From positions 20,754 through 84,753 of the forward strand of contig JAGFIY010000053.1 in the NCBI GenBank assembly GCA_024103215.1: a stretch of DNA of 64,000 bases, in the 5' to 3' direction. Below, piece by piece: positions 46,597-54,288 of this stretch (within the stretch, counting starts at the first letter, position 1; each line of letters opens with the position of its first letter). Below the pieces are notes generated by a model. The model was not told the origin of the DNA. It did not search any database and saw only the letters and a program-made list of their open reading frames with translations. The stretch is from Melioribacteraceae bacterium. Lineage in GTDB: Bacteria > Bacteroidota > Ignavibacteria > Ignavibacteriales > Melioribacteraceae. A program made the position numbers and the translations under genes.

Positions 46597-47460
46597 ATGA
46601 AATCCAAATTTATTATAATAATCTATGCGCTTTTAATTTTAGGAATAGCTGCGGTTGGATGCAGCGATATTGAGAGTGATATCACCAGCAACGAATCGGT
46701 GGGTGTGCATCCTGATGGATTCGGAAAACCCGGTTCCGACGTATTTCATTCAGCCTGGTTTAAAGTAAATAATTGGGAACTGCGTGAGTGCCAAACTTGT
46801 CATGCCGCAGATTATTCAGGCGGTGTAACCGGGGAAAGTTGTCTTACTTGCCACACAGGTGATAACGGACCCGAATCATGTAATACCTGTCATGGTGATT
46901 TTGGAGATAGTGATTACATTGCGCCTCCACAGGATCTCTCGGACAATACTTCTACAACTGCGGTTGGAGTCGGTTCTCACACTTCGCATATCTATATGAA
47001 CAGTTTGATGACACGAATTTCCTGTTTCGAATGCCACGAAAATCAAACACCCGAAGGTGTAAGATTTGTTTACGGACATATTGCCGGGGACGGCGGGACG
47101 ATTTCTTTCGGTGAGTTTGCTTCTTCGGGATTGAGTGCGCCGGAATACAGTTATGCTGATAATACTTGTTCAAACACTTATTGCCACGGAAATTTTGAAT
47201 TACTTAAAGCCGATTCAGAGTTTCAGTTTGCATACACGGCAGACAAGATGGAAGGCAACAACTTTACCCCTAGGTTCAATCAAGTTGATGACACTCAAGG
47301 CGCTTGCGGAACTTGTCACGGACTTCCGCCGACAGGACATATCCCTTCGGAGATTAACAATTGCACTAACTGTCACTTTGGAGTAGTTGATGCACAGGGA
47401 AAAATTATAGATAAAACTCTCCATATTAATGGTCAAGTTAATGTGTACGGCAGCAAGTAA
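46597..47460 (+). CDS. Seven-haem lipoprotein cytochrome c with a CX4CH site
   Basis: A 287-residue lipoprotein (Cys22 after ILGIAAVGC). It carries six CXXCH sites (CQTCH, CLTCH, CNTCH, CFECH, CGTCH, CTNCH) and one CX4CH (CSNTYCH, encoded at 47167-47187). The CX4CH followed by CGTCHGLPPTGH and CTNCH is the C4xCH...C2xCH arrangement known from many Geobacter outer-surface cytochromes. Lipidation suggests it sits on the outer membrane. It is the last gene before a terminator, and would be the outer partner of the porin. Confidence 0.9.
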   Translation: MKSKFIIIIYALLILGIAAVGCSDIESDITSNESVGVHPDGFGKPGSDVFHSAWFKVNNWELRECQTCHAADYSGGVTGESCLTCHTGDNGPESCNTCHGDFGDSDYIAPPQDLSDNTSTTAVGVGSHTSHIYMNSLMTRISCFECHENQTPEGVRFVYGHIAGDGGTISFGEFASSGLSAPEYSYADNTCSNTYCHGNFELLKADSEFQFAYTADKMEGNNFTPRFNQVDDTQGACGTCHGLPPTGHIPSEINNCTNCHFGVVDAQGKIIDKTLHINGQVNVYGSK

Positions 47461-47480
47461 ATTAATCATTAAGAAAATTA

Positions 47481-47510
47481 AGCCGCTTGAAAAGAGCGGC
47501 TTTTTTTTTA
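47481..47510 (+). terminator. Rho-independent terminator of the porin-cytochrome operon
   Basis: AGCCGCT at 47481-47487 pairs with AGCGGCT at 47495-47501 around a seven-base loop and runs into nine T. It lies 20 bases after the seven-haem cytochrome stop and ends the 43522-47460 operon, so the sigma-54 activator downstream has its own transcript. Confidence 0.92.
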
Positions 47511-47549
47511 GTTTTATGAAATATTATTAAGAGAAATCAGTAAAAATTT

Positions 47550-48878
47550 ATGACGCTATCGGGAAACATAAAAGACCTTATAATTGATTCAATAGGTGAA
47601 GGGGTTTTTACAGTAGATAAAAATTTCAGAATCAATTTTTTCAACAAGGGAGCCGAACGTTTAACTGGATTTAAAGCTGAGGAAGTCCTCGGCAAATTCT
47701 GCAAACACATATTTCAAAGCGACAGTTGTTTTGATAACTGCCCAATCAGTCAAGTTTTACGCAGCGGAAAAAATCTTTACGATTTTGAAACTTACTATTC
47801 TTTCATTAATGAATCTAAAACTCCTATCCGGCTTAATGCCTCGGTTCTTTACAATGAAAAAAACGAACCAACCGGAGGGATTGTTTCGTTTAGGGATGTA
47901 TCGGAACTATATGCTTTGAAGCGAAATTTATCGGACACAACAAAATACCAGGGCATTATCGGAAGAAGTAAACAGATGAACGAAATATTTGATCTTATTG
48001 AGGAGATTTCGGATTCAAATGCCCCGGTTTTTATCCAAGGAGAAAGCGGCACAGGAAAAGAACTTATCGCAAATGCGATTCAAAAAAGAAGTCCGAGATC
48101 CAGTAAACCATTCATAAAAATTAACTGTTCGGTTTTCCCGGAAAATTTACTCGGCAGCGAATTGTTCGGTCATGCAAAAGGAGCATTTACGGATGCCATA
48201 AATAACAGAGCAGGTAGATTTGAAATTGCAGACGGCGGAACAATTTTTCTCGATGAAGTTGCTGAGATGCCTCTTCAAATGCAGGTACAGCTTTTAAGAG
48301 TTTTGCAGGAAGGAACATTTGAACGCATAGGTGAATCGATCACACGTAAAGTGGATGTAAGGGTAATTGCTGCAACAAATGTAAATATTTCAAAAGCGTT
48401 GAAGGACGGAAGTTTTAGAGAAGATTTGTTCTACAGATTGAATGTAATTCCAATTGAAATTCCGCCTCTCCGCGAAAGACCGGAAGATATCGTTCCTTTG
48501 GTTCATCACATACTTCAGAAATTTTCAATAACATATCAAAAGTCTGTTCCCGATGTAAGCGATGCAGTGCTTGATCTGCTGATCAATTATGATTGGCCCG
48601 GAAATATAAGAGAATTAGAAAACGTTCTCGAATATGCATTTGTTAAAACCCCAAGCGGCGAGGTAATTGTTGAAAGTAAACTACCCCCAAAAATTATTTC
48701 GCCGATAAAGAAAAAACCTGCAGGAACAGAAAAGGGAACTTTTTACAACGAAGAAAGATTGAGACTTATCCATATCCTAGAAGAAAACAGATGGAATCAA
48801 ACCAAATCGGCAGAAGTTCTAGGTATCGGAAGAACCACACTTTGGAGAAAATTAAAAAAATATGGTCTCATAGACTAA
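47550..48878 (+). CDS. PAS-domain sigma-54-dependent transcriptional activator (Fis family)
   Basis: A 442-residue enhancer-binding protein. Residues about 8-120 form a PAS domain containing Cys51, Cys60 and Cys64 (GKFCKHIFQSDSCFDNCPI). The AAA+ domain (about 140-370) has Walker A GESGTGKE (164-171), the sigma-54 contact loop as GAFTDA (211-216, usually GAFTGA), Walker B GGTIFLDEVAEMP and the arginine-finger region FREDLFYRLNVIPI. A Fis-type helix-turn-helix ends the protein (NQTKSAEVLGIGRTTLWRKL). It must act on an RpoN-dependent promoter; the only one I see nearby is at 49031, directly downstream. Confidence 0.95.
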   Translation: MTLSGNIKDLIIDSIGEGVFTVDKNFRINFFNKGAERLTGFKAEEVLGKFCKHIFQSDSCFDNCPISQVLRSGKNLYDFETYYSFINESKTPIRLNASVLYNEKNEPTGGIVSFRDVSELYALKRNLSDTTKYQGIIGRSKQMNEIFDLIEEISDSNAPVFIQGESGTGKELIANAIQKRSPRSSKPFIKINCSVFPENLLGSELFGHAKGAFTDAINNRAGRFEIADGGTIFLDEVAEMPLQMQVQLLRVLQEGTFERIGESITRKVDVRVIAATNVNISKALKDGSFREDLFYRLNVIPIEIPPLRERPEDIVPLVHHILQKFSITYQKSVPDVSDAVLDLLINYDWPGNIRELENVLEYAFVKTPSGEVIVESKLPPKIISPIKKKPAGTEKGTFYNEERLRLIHILEENRWNQTKSAEVLGIGRTTLWRKLKKYGLID

Positions 48879-49013
48879 CTGTTTCATCCTGTTCTAAGTG
48901 AACAATCTGTTTCAAACCGTTATTATACTTCTAAATCAACAATTTCCAAGTTTTCATTCAATTTCAGCATAAAGCGAAACGATCTGTTTCATATGGTGAT
49001 AAAAATCGTTTCA
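48879..49013. promoter_or_regulatory. Candidate upstream activator sites for the sigma-54 promoter
   Basis: CTGTTTCA occurs three times (48879-48886, 48907-48914, 48984-48991) and CGTTTCA once more at 49007-49013. GAAACGATCTGTTTC at 48976-48990 is an inverted repeat (GAAAC-N5-GTTTC), and GAAACGAT at 48976-48983 is mirrored by ATCGTTTC at 49005-49012. Such repeated dyads 20-150 bases upstream of -24 are where sigma-54 activators bind. Confidence 0.7.
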
Positions 49014-49030
49014 AAATCACGGTTTTTCAC

Positions 49031-49045
49031 TGGCACTAATATTGC
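49031..49045 (+). promoter_or_regulatory. Sigma-54 (-24/-12) promoter
   Basis: TGGCAC-N5-TTGC matches the RpoN consensus exactly at the essential GG (49032-49033) and GC (49044-49045), with the correct ten bases between them. It lies 45 bases upstream of the cytochrome ATG at 49090. Transcription would start near 49056. Confidence 0.88.
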
Positions 49046-49089
49046 ACAAACCTATTAAAAATATTATAGGATACCTTTATAGGATTAAA

Positions 49090-50445
49090 ATGAAAAAAAT
49101 ACTTTATTTACTAACATTAGTTACTTTCATGATTCTCTTTGCACAAGCTTGCAAGGAAGACGATTCCCCGGAACTAAATGTACCGGATCCGGACATTGCA
49201 AAAGTTAACTCCTGCGAAGGATGCCACACAAACTATGACCATCTCAAAGAAATTTACACGCCCGACCCACCAAGCACCGGAGGTGGGGGATGCGGTGGTG
49301 AAACACCTCACATTGAACCGTACGATCGTGTTTACTTGGGAGGGGAAGGTTATGAAATATTTAGAAATAGTATTCACGGTGCTCTTTCGTGCACAAAATG
49401 CCACAACGGAGTTGATGGAACTGACGAAAAAGATGTGGCTCATTCAGGAAATTTTAGAAGTAAACCATCACTTTATTCGGAAGAAACTTGTATTGAATGT
49501 CACCCAATGATAACTCTTCGTGCGGATAATAGTCTGCACGAACAAGGTCTCGGACAAAAACATATGGTTGCTTCCCGGTACGGTGCAAACAGTTTTGACG
49601 AACTCCCCGAAATGTTAAAAGAGGGTTACAACCAAAACTGCGCAACATGCCACGGTACTTGCGGGGATTGCCATGTTAACAGACCTCATGCTGGTGGAGG
49701 CGGTTTGTATCAAGGACACAATTTTGTCAAGTCTCCTGATATGCAGGATCATTGCACGACTTGTCACGTCAGCAGAGGCGGACATGCATATTATGGAGTT
49801 GCAGTAGGAACAGTGCCGGATGCTCATTTAACTAAAGCCGGTTTTACATGTATGAACTGTCACTCAAAAAATGAAATACACGGTGATGATAATACATACA
49901 ACCAAAGATATCAAATGGAACTCCTCCCCTCGTGTACCGACTGCCATACGGGTTTGGAGAATTCAAATAATTATCACTCAGCACATTTGAATAGTTTTAA
50001 TTGTAATACATGTCATTCACAGGATTACAATAACTGCGGAAGTTGTCACATAGGCGGCGAGGGTGCAAGAATTCATTCGCATCAGAAATTCAAAATTGCG
50101 CTTAACCCTCTTCCCGAAATCAAACCGTATGAATTCGCAACTGTGCGACAATCTCTAATGGCTCCGGATAGTTGGAAAGAGTATGGAGTTGACAATCTCG
50201 CTAACTTTGATTCTGCACCTACTTATAAATACACAACCCCTCACAACATTATAAAATGGACAAGCAGAACCCAGGTTGAAGAAGGAAAACCATGCTACGA
50301 CGCGTGTCACATTATCCAGGAAAACGGAGAATTCAGAAACAAAGAACTTTATTTATTCAGGTCGGATCTAGAAGAATGGGAGTTGACCGCAACACAAGGA
50401 ATTGTTGTTGATGGCAGACTTCCCGCAAGCTGGGGCGTTAAGTAA
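49090..50445 (+). CDS. Multihaem cytochrome c lipoprotein (10 CXXCH + 1 CX3CH)
   Basis: A 451-residue cytochrome under the sigma-54 promoter. Ten CXXCH sites are visible (CEGCH, CTKCH, CIECH, CATCH, CGDCH, CTTCH, CMNCH, CTDCH, CNTCH, CGSCH) and an eleventh, atypical CYDACH (CX3CH, 50293-50310) near the C-terminus. A lipobox-like FAQAC puts the lipidated Cys at residue 21. A TTG further upstream (49042) lies inside the -12 box and cannot be the start; ATG 49090 follows an AGGA site. Glycine-rich loops (STGGGGCGGE, AGGGGLYQGH) lie between haems. I do not match it to a named reductase. A double-rhodanese lipoprotein gene follows 41 bases later. Confidence 0.9.
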   Translation: MKKILYLLTLVTFMILFAQACKEDDSPELNVPDPDIAKVNSCEGCHTNYDHLKEIYTPDPPSTGGGGCGGETPHIEPYDRVYLGGEGYEIFRNSIHGALSCTKCHNGVDGTDEKDVAHSGNFRSKPSLYSEETCIECHPMITLRADNSLHEQGLGQKHMVASRYGANSFDELPEMLKEGYNQNCATCHGTCGDCHVNRPHAGGGGLYQGHNFVKSPDMQDHCTTCHVSRGGHAYYGVAVGTVPDAHLTKAGFTCMNCHSKNEIHGDDNTYNQRYQMELLPSCTDCHTGLENSNNYHSAHLNSFNCNTCHSQDYNNCGSCHIGGEGARIHSHQKFKIALNPLPEIKPYEFATVRQSLMAPDSWKEYGVDNLANFDSAPTYKYTTPHNIIKWTSRTQVEEGKPCYDACHIIQENGEFRNKELYLFRSDLEEWELTATQGIVVDGRLPASWGVK

Positions 50446-50486
50446 TAAAACTAAATATATTGTACAATTATTCATAAGGAGTAAAA

Positions 50487-51470
50487 ATGGAACTAAGAAA
50501 ATTATTCTACCTACTGCTGATCATCCCTTTTTTATTTGTTGCAACATCCTGCAGCAGCGATGATGATCCCGTTACACCCGAACCGACTGTTAACGAAGCC
50601 GAGTTGCTTGTTCAATATCTTGAAGCAAATGGCGATGCAGTTAACACAAAATTTCCAAGTATGATTCCAGCATCAACCGTTCATACAAATATTCTTACCG
50701 GTGCAGATCAGTATATCATCGATATTAGATCTGCAGCAGATTACGCTGCAGGACACATTCAAGGTGCTGTAAATGTATCGGCTACACAAGTTCTTGCACA
50801 TTATGAATCAAATAATCTTCAAAACAAAGCAACAGTCGTCATTGTATGTTACACCGGTCAAACAGCTGGGTGGGTAACAGGTTTGCTTCAGTTAGCCGGA
50901 TACTCAAATGTGAAAGATTTGAAATTTGGTATGTGCAGCTGGAATTCTCAAACAGCAAACGGCTGGATGGGTGCAATGTCAAATGCATATGTTTCAAACC
51001 TAACAACAACTGCTACACCAAAACCTGCAGCTGGTGAATTACCGACCCTCTCAACAGGAAAATCCGATGGAGCTTCAATTTTAAGAGCAAGAATCGAAGC
51101 AATTTTTGCTGAAGGTTTTGATCCTGCAAAAATTACAGCTCAATCTGCCGTACAAAGTGCTTCCAATTATTTTATTATAAACTATTGGCCTGCAGATCAC
51201 TACAATTGGAACCATATTCCCGGAGCTATGCAATATACGCCTGGTCAATCATTAAAATTAGGTGCCGACCTCAAAACAATCGCAACAGATAAAGAAGTTG
51301 TTGTATATTGCTATACTGGACAAACCTCAGCTCATGTTGCCGCATTTTTAAGAGTAGTAGGTTACAATGCAAAATCTTTGTTGTTCGGAGTTAATGCAAT
51401 CGCTTATGATACGATGCCGGGAACAAAATTTAGTCCAACCGAAGTAAATGATTATGAATTAGTTCAATAA
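50487..51470 (+). CDS. Lipoprotein with two rhodanese domains
   Basis: A 327-residue lipoprotein (lipobox ATSC, Cys22, then an acidic SSDDDP spacer). It has two rhodanese domains, each with a six-residue active-site loop: Cys121 in VCYTGQTAGW and Cys275 in YCYTGQTSAHV. Both cysteines are present, so both domains could carry a persulfide, unlike classic tandem rhodaneses in which the first domain is inactive. It would act in the periplasm or on the outer membrane on sulfur, selenium or tellurium species. A strong ribosome site (AAGGAG) precedes the ATG. It probably shares the sigma-54 transcript with the cytochrome upstream and is followed by a terminator. Confidence 0.9.
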   Translation: MELRKLFYLLLIIPFLFVATSCSSDDDPVTPEPTVNEAELLVQYLEANGDAVNTKFPSMIPASTVHTNILTGADQYIIDIRSAADYAAGHIQGAVNVSATQVLAHYESNNLQNKATVVIVCYTGQTAGWVTGLLQLAGYSNVKDLKFGMCSWNSQTANGWMGAMSNAYVSNLTTTATPKPAAGELPTLSTGKSDGASILRARIEAIFAEGFDPAKITAQSAVQSASNYFIINYWPADHYNWNHIPGAMQYTPGQSLKLGADLKTIATDKEVVVYCYTGQTSAHVAAFLRVVGYNAKSLLFGVNAIAYDTMPGTKFSPTEVNDYELVQ

Positions 51471-51485
51471 AACTCTTTATGTAAT

Positions 51486-51516
51486 AAAAAGCCTCATGTA
51501 TTTGAGGCTTTTTTTT
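51486..51516 (+). terminator. Rho-independent terminator after the rhodanese gene
   Basis: AAAAAGCCTCA at 51486-51496 pairs with TGAGGCTTTTT at 51503-51513 around a six-base loop and continues into T. It begins 16 bases after the rhodanese stop and closes the sigma-54 module. Confidence 0.92.
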
Positions 51517-51551
51517 ATATATTTAAATTTAATTGACAAATTGAGAAATAA

Positions 51552-51989
51552 ATGAACGAAATGCTGGGCAATCAACTTTTTATGGCTAGGAGATATTCCG
51601 AAGCATTAAAAAATTTGGAAGCTGCTCTACTTCATAGTCCTGAGCAAAAACCTATCAAACGGAAGTTGATAATCTGTTATGCCCAAACAGGTGATATTTA
51701 CAAAAGTCTGAATTTGTTCTATGATCTAATCAAAGATGATATTCAGTTTATTATTGATGCAGATCCGATCTTAGACGATTGTCCTTGCAATGAAATAATC
51801 GAACAACTAGAAGAACAAACCGATTTTAACTACGATCCATTTGAGACAAAAATATATCAAGGAATAATATGGCTTTACTGCGATGCTGCAAAATCCCTTT
51901 CATGTTTCCAAAAAGCCGGAGAACTGGAGAATTCAAATGAAGTGATCAAAAATGTAATCGAACTGATTGAGAAATATACAGCAACTTAA
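51552..51989 (+). CDS. Small TPR-like protein
   Basis: A 145-residue soluble protein whose N-terminal half forms two tetratricopeptide-like helix pairs (LFMARRYSEALKNLEAALLHSPEQ, KRKLIICYAQTGDIYKSLNLFYDLI). The C-terminal half is helical and has four cysteines (DDCPCNEI, LYCDAAKSLSCF). TPR proteins are adaptors, and no partner is evident. It sits between the sigma-54 module terminator and the haem operon, separated from the latter by 172 bases in which I see direct repeats of TTTTTGACT (52122-52140) but no convincing promoter. Confidence 0.75.
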   Translation: MNEMLGNQLFMARRYSEALKNLEAALLHSPEQKPIKRKLIICYAQTGDIYKSLNLFYDLIKDDIQFIIDADPILDDCPCNEIIEQLEEQTDFNYDPFETKIYQGIIWLYCDAAKSLSCFQKAGELENSNEVIKNVIELIEKYTAT

Positions 51990-52161
51990 TTAAGATAGAC
52001 CTGCCTGCACTTCCATTTATTCTTTCCTTTTATTTGATTATCCCAAATATATTAGTGAAATTGTCGAATGTTTGTCTATAGGGACAGCTAAATTTTTATT
52101 AGATTTGTAAGTCTGAATTTGTTTTTGACTTTTTTTGACTGACAATAAACTATTTTAATAT

Positions 52162-52986
52162 ATGCTTACATCAATTCATTTATTGAATATATTACTGCCG
52201 CTTCTTTATTTTGCGGCATTTATTTTCTATGCTTATGATTTTTTTAATGAAAAAGAATTCTTCAAAAAATCAAAAAGTGCTCTGCTTTTTATAATTTTGA
52301 TTATTCATATTTTCTATCTTGTTTTAAGGACTATCGAATTTAATCATCCCCCGATTACAACAAAATTTGAAATTTTTACAGTTTTAGCAGCTGCAATTGT
52401 GTTTTCTTATTTCCTTCTTGAATTGTTGACTGAAATAAGAGGAACTGGTGCATTCATCATAATTTTTGCGCTTCTTTTCCAAATTCTGTCTTCGCTTTTT
52501 ATCGAGGATCTGATCGAGGTGAAGGAAGTATTGAAAAACAGACTTTTAGGTCTTCACGTGATAAGTGCAATTTTAGGTTATGCCGGTTTTACGGTTTCTG
52601 CAGTTTATGGCATTCTCTTTCTGATTATGTATAAGAAAATTAAGAGAAGCAAATTTGATCTGATCTACAATAGACTTCCCAGTTTGGAAATAATGGAACG
52701 CTTGAGTTATGATTCTCTTGTTATAGGATTTGTGCTTCTTACATTAGCTTTGATAATTGGTTTCGCTTGGCTTCCTTCAGCTTTTCCGGAATTTAGTTAT
52801 TTCGATCCCAAAATTATTTCGACTACACTAGTTTGGTTGATCTTCGCGATTGGAATTATGACAAAGATATTTGCAAAATGGTACGGTAAAAAGGTAATTT
52901 ATTTTTCACTCATAGGATTCGGCGTTGCAATACTTTCACTTGGTCTTTCAAATATTATATCACAAAGTTTTCACTCGTTTTATTGA
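52162..52986 (+). CDS. CcsA/HemX-like membrane protein of the haem operon
   Basis: A 274-residue inner-membrane protein with about eight helices, similar in layout to the CcsA/CcmC haem-handling superfamily. The segment LGLHVISAILGYAGFTVSAVYGILFLI (about 130-156) is characteristic, but a full tryptophan-rich WWD motif is not seen, which favours HemX over a cytochrome-c maturation CcsA. In several bacteria HemX sits just before hemA and lowers glutamyl-tRNA reductase levels. Here too it precedes hemA, by 12 bases. It is the first gene of the ten-gene haem run. Confidence 0.78.
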   Translation: MLTSIHLLNILLPLLYFAAFIFYAYDFFNEKEFFKKSKSALLFIILIIHIFYLVLRTIEFNHPPITTKFEIFTVLAAAIVFSYFLLELLTEIRGTGAFIIIFALLFQILSSLFIEDLIEVKEVLKNRLLGLHVISAILGYAGFTVSAVYGILFLIMYKKIKRSKFDLIYNRLPSLEIMERLSYDSLVIGFVLLTLALIIGFAWLPSAFPEFSYFDPKIISTTLVWLIFAIGIMTKIFAKWYGKKVIYFSLIGFGVAILSLGLSNIISQSFHSFY

Positions 52987-52998
52987 AATTAATTTCCG

Positions 52999-54288
52999 AT
53001 GAACTTAATTGGTATCACAATAAATCATACGACGGCTCCGATCGAGCTTCGTGAAGCGTTTCACCTCAACCAGGATGAAATCGCGCAGCTAATAGCTAGA
53101 CTTAAGGAGAAGCTATTCTCTGAAGGTTTTATTCTTTCAACTTGCAACAGAACAGAAGTTTTCGGTTTTCCACAAAGTTCCTCATATAATTACACACACA
53201 TTTACGAAGAACTTACAAATCTTAAAAAAGTTGATGGCGTAAAACCGGAGAATTTTAAAAAATATTTTTCTTGCGGAGCTGTTAAACACACTTTTGAAGT
53301 TGCCTCTGGTATCGACTCTTTACTAATCGGTGATAGTCAGATACTCGGACAGCTGAAGGAAGCCTTCAATCTTTCGGATGATCTAAATTTTTCCGGTTCT
53401 TTCACAAAACGCTTAGCTGATGCAGCAATCAAAGTTGGAAAACGCGCGATCAAAGAAACAAGAATCGGCGAGGGTGCTGTAACAATCAGCTTCGCGGCAG
53501 TTCAAGTTATAGAAAAGATTTATGCTTCGCTTGAAAACAAAAAGGCTTTGGTGATTGGTGCTGGAGAAACCGCAGAACTTGCTGCAGTACATATAAAGGA
53601 GCGTGGACTTAGCGAAATTTCAATTACAAACAGAACTGCCGAGCGGGGAAAAGAACTTGCACAAAAAGTATTCGGAAAGTTTATCCCGTTTGATGAGTAT
53701 AAAAATCAGCTTTATAAATTTGATATAATCATCAGCGCCACTAGTTCTGACGATATTCTGATCAGCAAAAAAGAAATCAAAGATATGATGAAACATAGAC
53801 GCGGGTCTTCAGTAGTTTTGATGGATATTGCGATACCTAGAGATATTGATCCTTCATCCGCAGATATAGATAACGTGTTTTATCACGATATCGATTCACT
53901 AAAAATAATCGTAGATCAAAATCTTCAAAGAAGAAAATTTGAAATTCCTAAAATCAAAAGACTAATAGAAGAAGAACTAGTAGCATTTTTCAGTTGGTAC
54001 AATACACTTGATATTGTTCCAACAATAAAAGTTTTTCGTGAATTTTTCGAGAATATAAGAATCGATGAGCTGAATAAAATTAAGAATAAAGTTACAGAAG
54101 ACGATTATCATAAAATTGATGATATGACGCGAAGGATGATCGGAAGACTGCTTCATAATCCAACAATAACTCTAAAAGAACTTGCAGAATCCGGACAGAA
54201 TGTTCAGGAAGCCGCAAGTCATGCTCTTTTGATAACAAATTTATTCAAACTAAATGAAACTACCGGGAAGGATAGACTTGAAAAATAA
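52999..54288 (+). CDS. hemA: Glutamyl-tRNA reductase
   Basis: A 429-residue enzyme that reduces glutamyl-tRNA(Glu) to glutamate-1-semialdehyde, the committed step of the C5 route. The catalytic Cys49 lies in ILSTCNRTEVFGF, and the substrate domain has FEVASGIDSLLIGDSQILGQLKEAF (about 95-119). The NADPH domain begins ALVIGAGETAELAAVHI (about 182-198), and the C-terminal dimerisation helices run to the end. It is the first biosynthetic gene of the operon, and its stop lies inside the hemC start region. Confidence 0.96.
   Translation: MNLIGITINHTTAPIELREAFHLNQDEIAQLIARLKEKLFSEGFILSTCNRTEVFGFPQSSSYNYTHIYEELTNLKKVDGVKPENFKKYFSCGAVKHTFEVASGIDSLLIGDSQILGQLKEAFNLSDDLNFSGSFTKRLADAAIKVGKRAIKETRIGEGAVTISFAAVQVIEKIYASLENKKALVIGAGETAELAAVHIKERGLSEISITNRTAERGKELAQKVFGKFIPFDEYKNQLYKFDIIISATSSDDILISKKEIKDMMKHRRGSSVVLMDIAIPRDIDPSSADIDNVFYHDIDSLKIIVDQNLQRRKFEIPKIKRLIEEELVAFFSWYNTLDIVPTIKVFREFFENIRIDELNKIKNKVTEDDYHKIDDMTRRMIGRLLHNPTITLKELAESGQNVQEAASHALLITNLFKLNETTGKDRLEK

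Noticed and set aside
48879..49013. Repeated CTGTTTCA units as a CRISPR or satellite repeat
   Set aside because: The repeats are eight bases, unevenly spaced, and lie directly upstream of a sigma-54 promoter; activator binding sites explain them better.
52081..52161. Promoter of the haem operon
   Set aside because: Two TTGACT copies are present, but no -10 box lies at acceptable spacing before the ATG at 52162, so I do not list a promoter.
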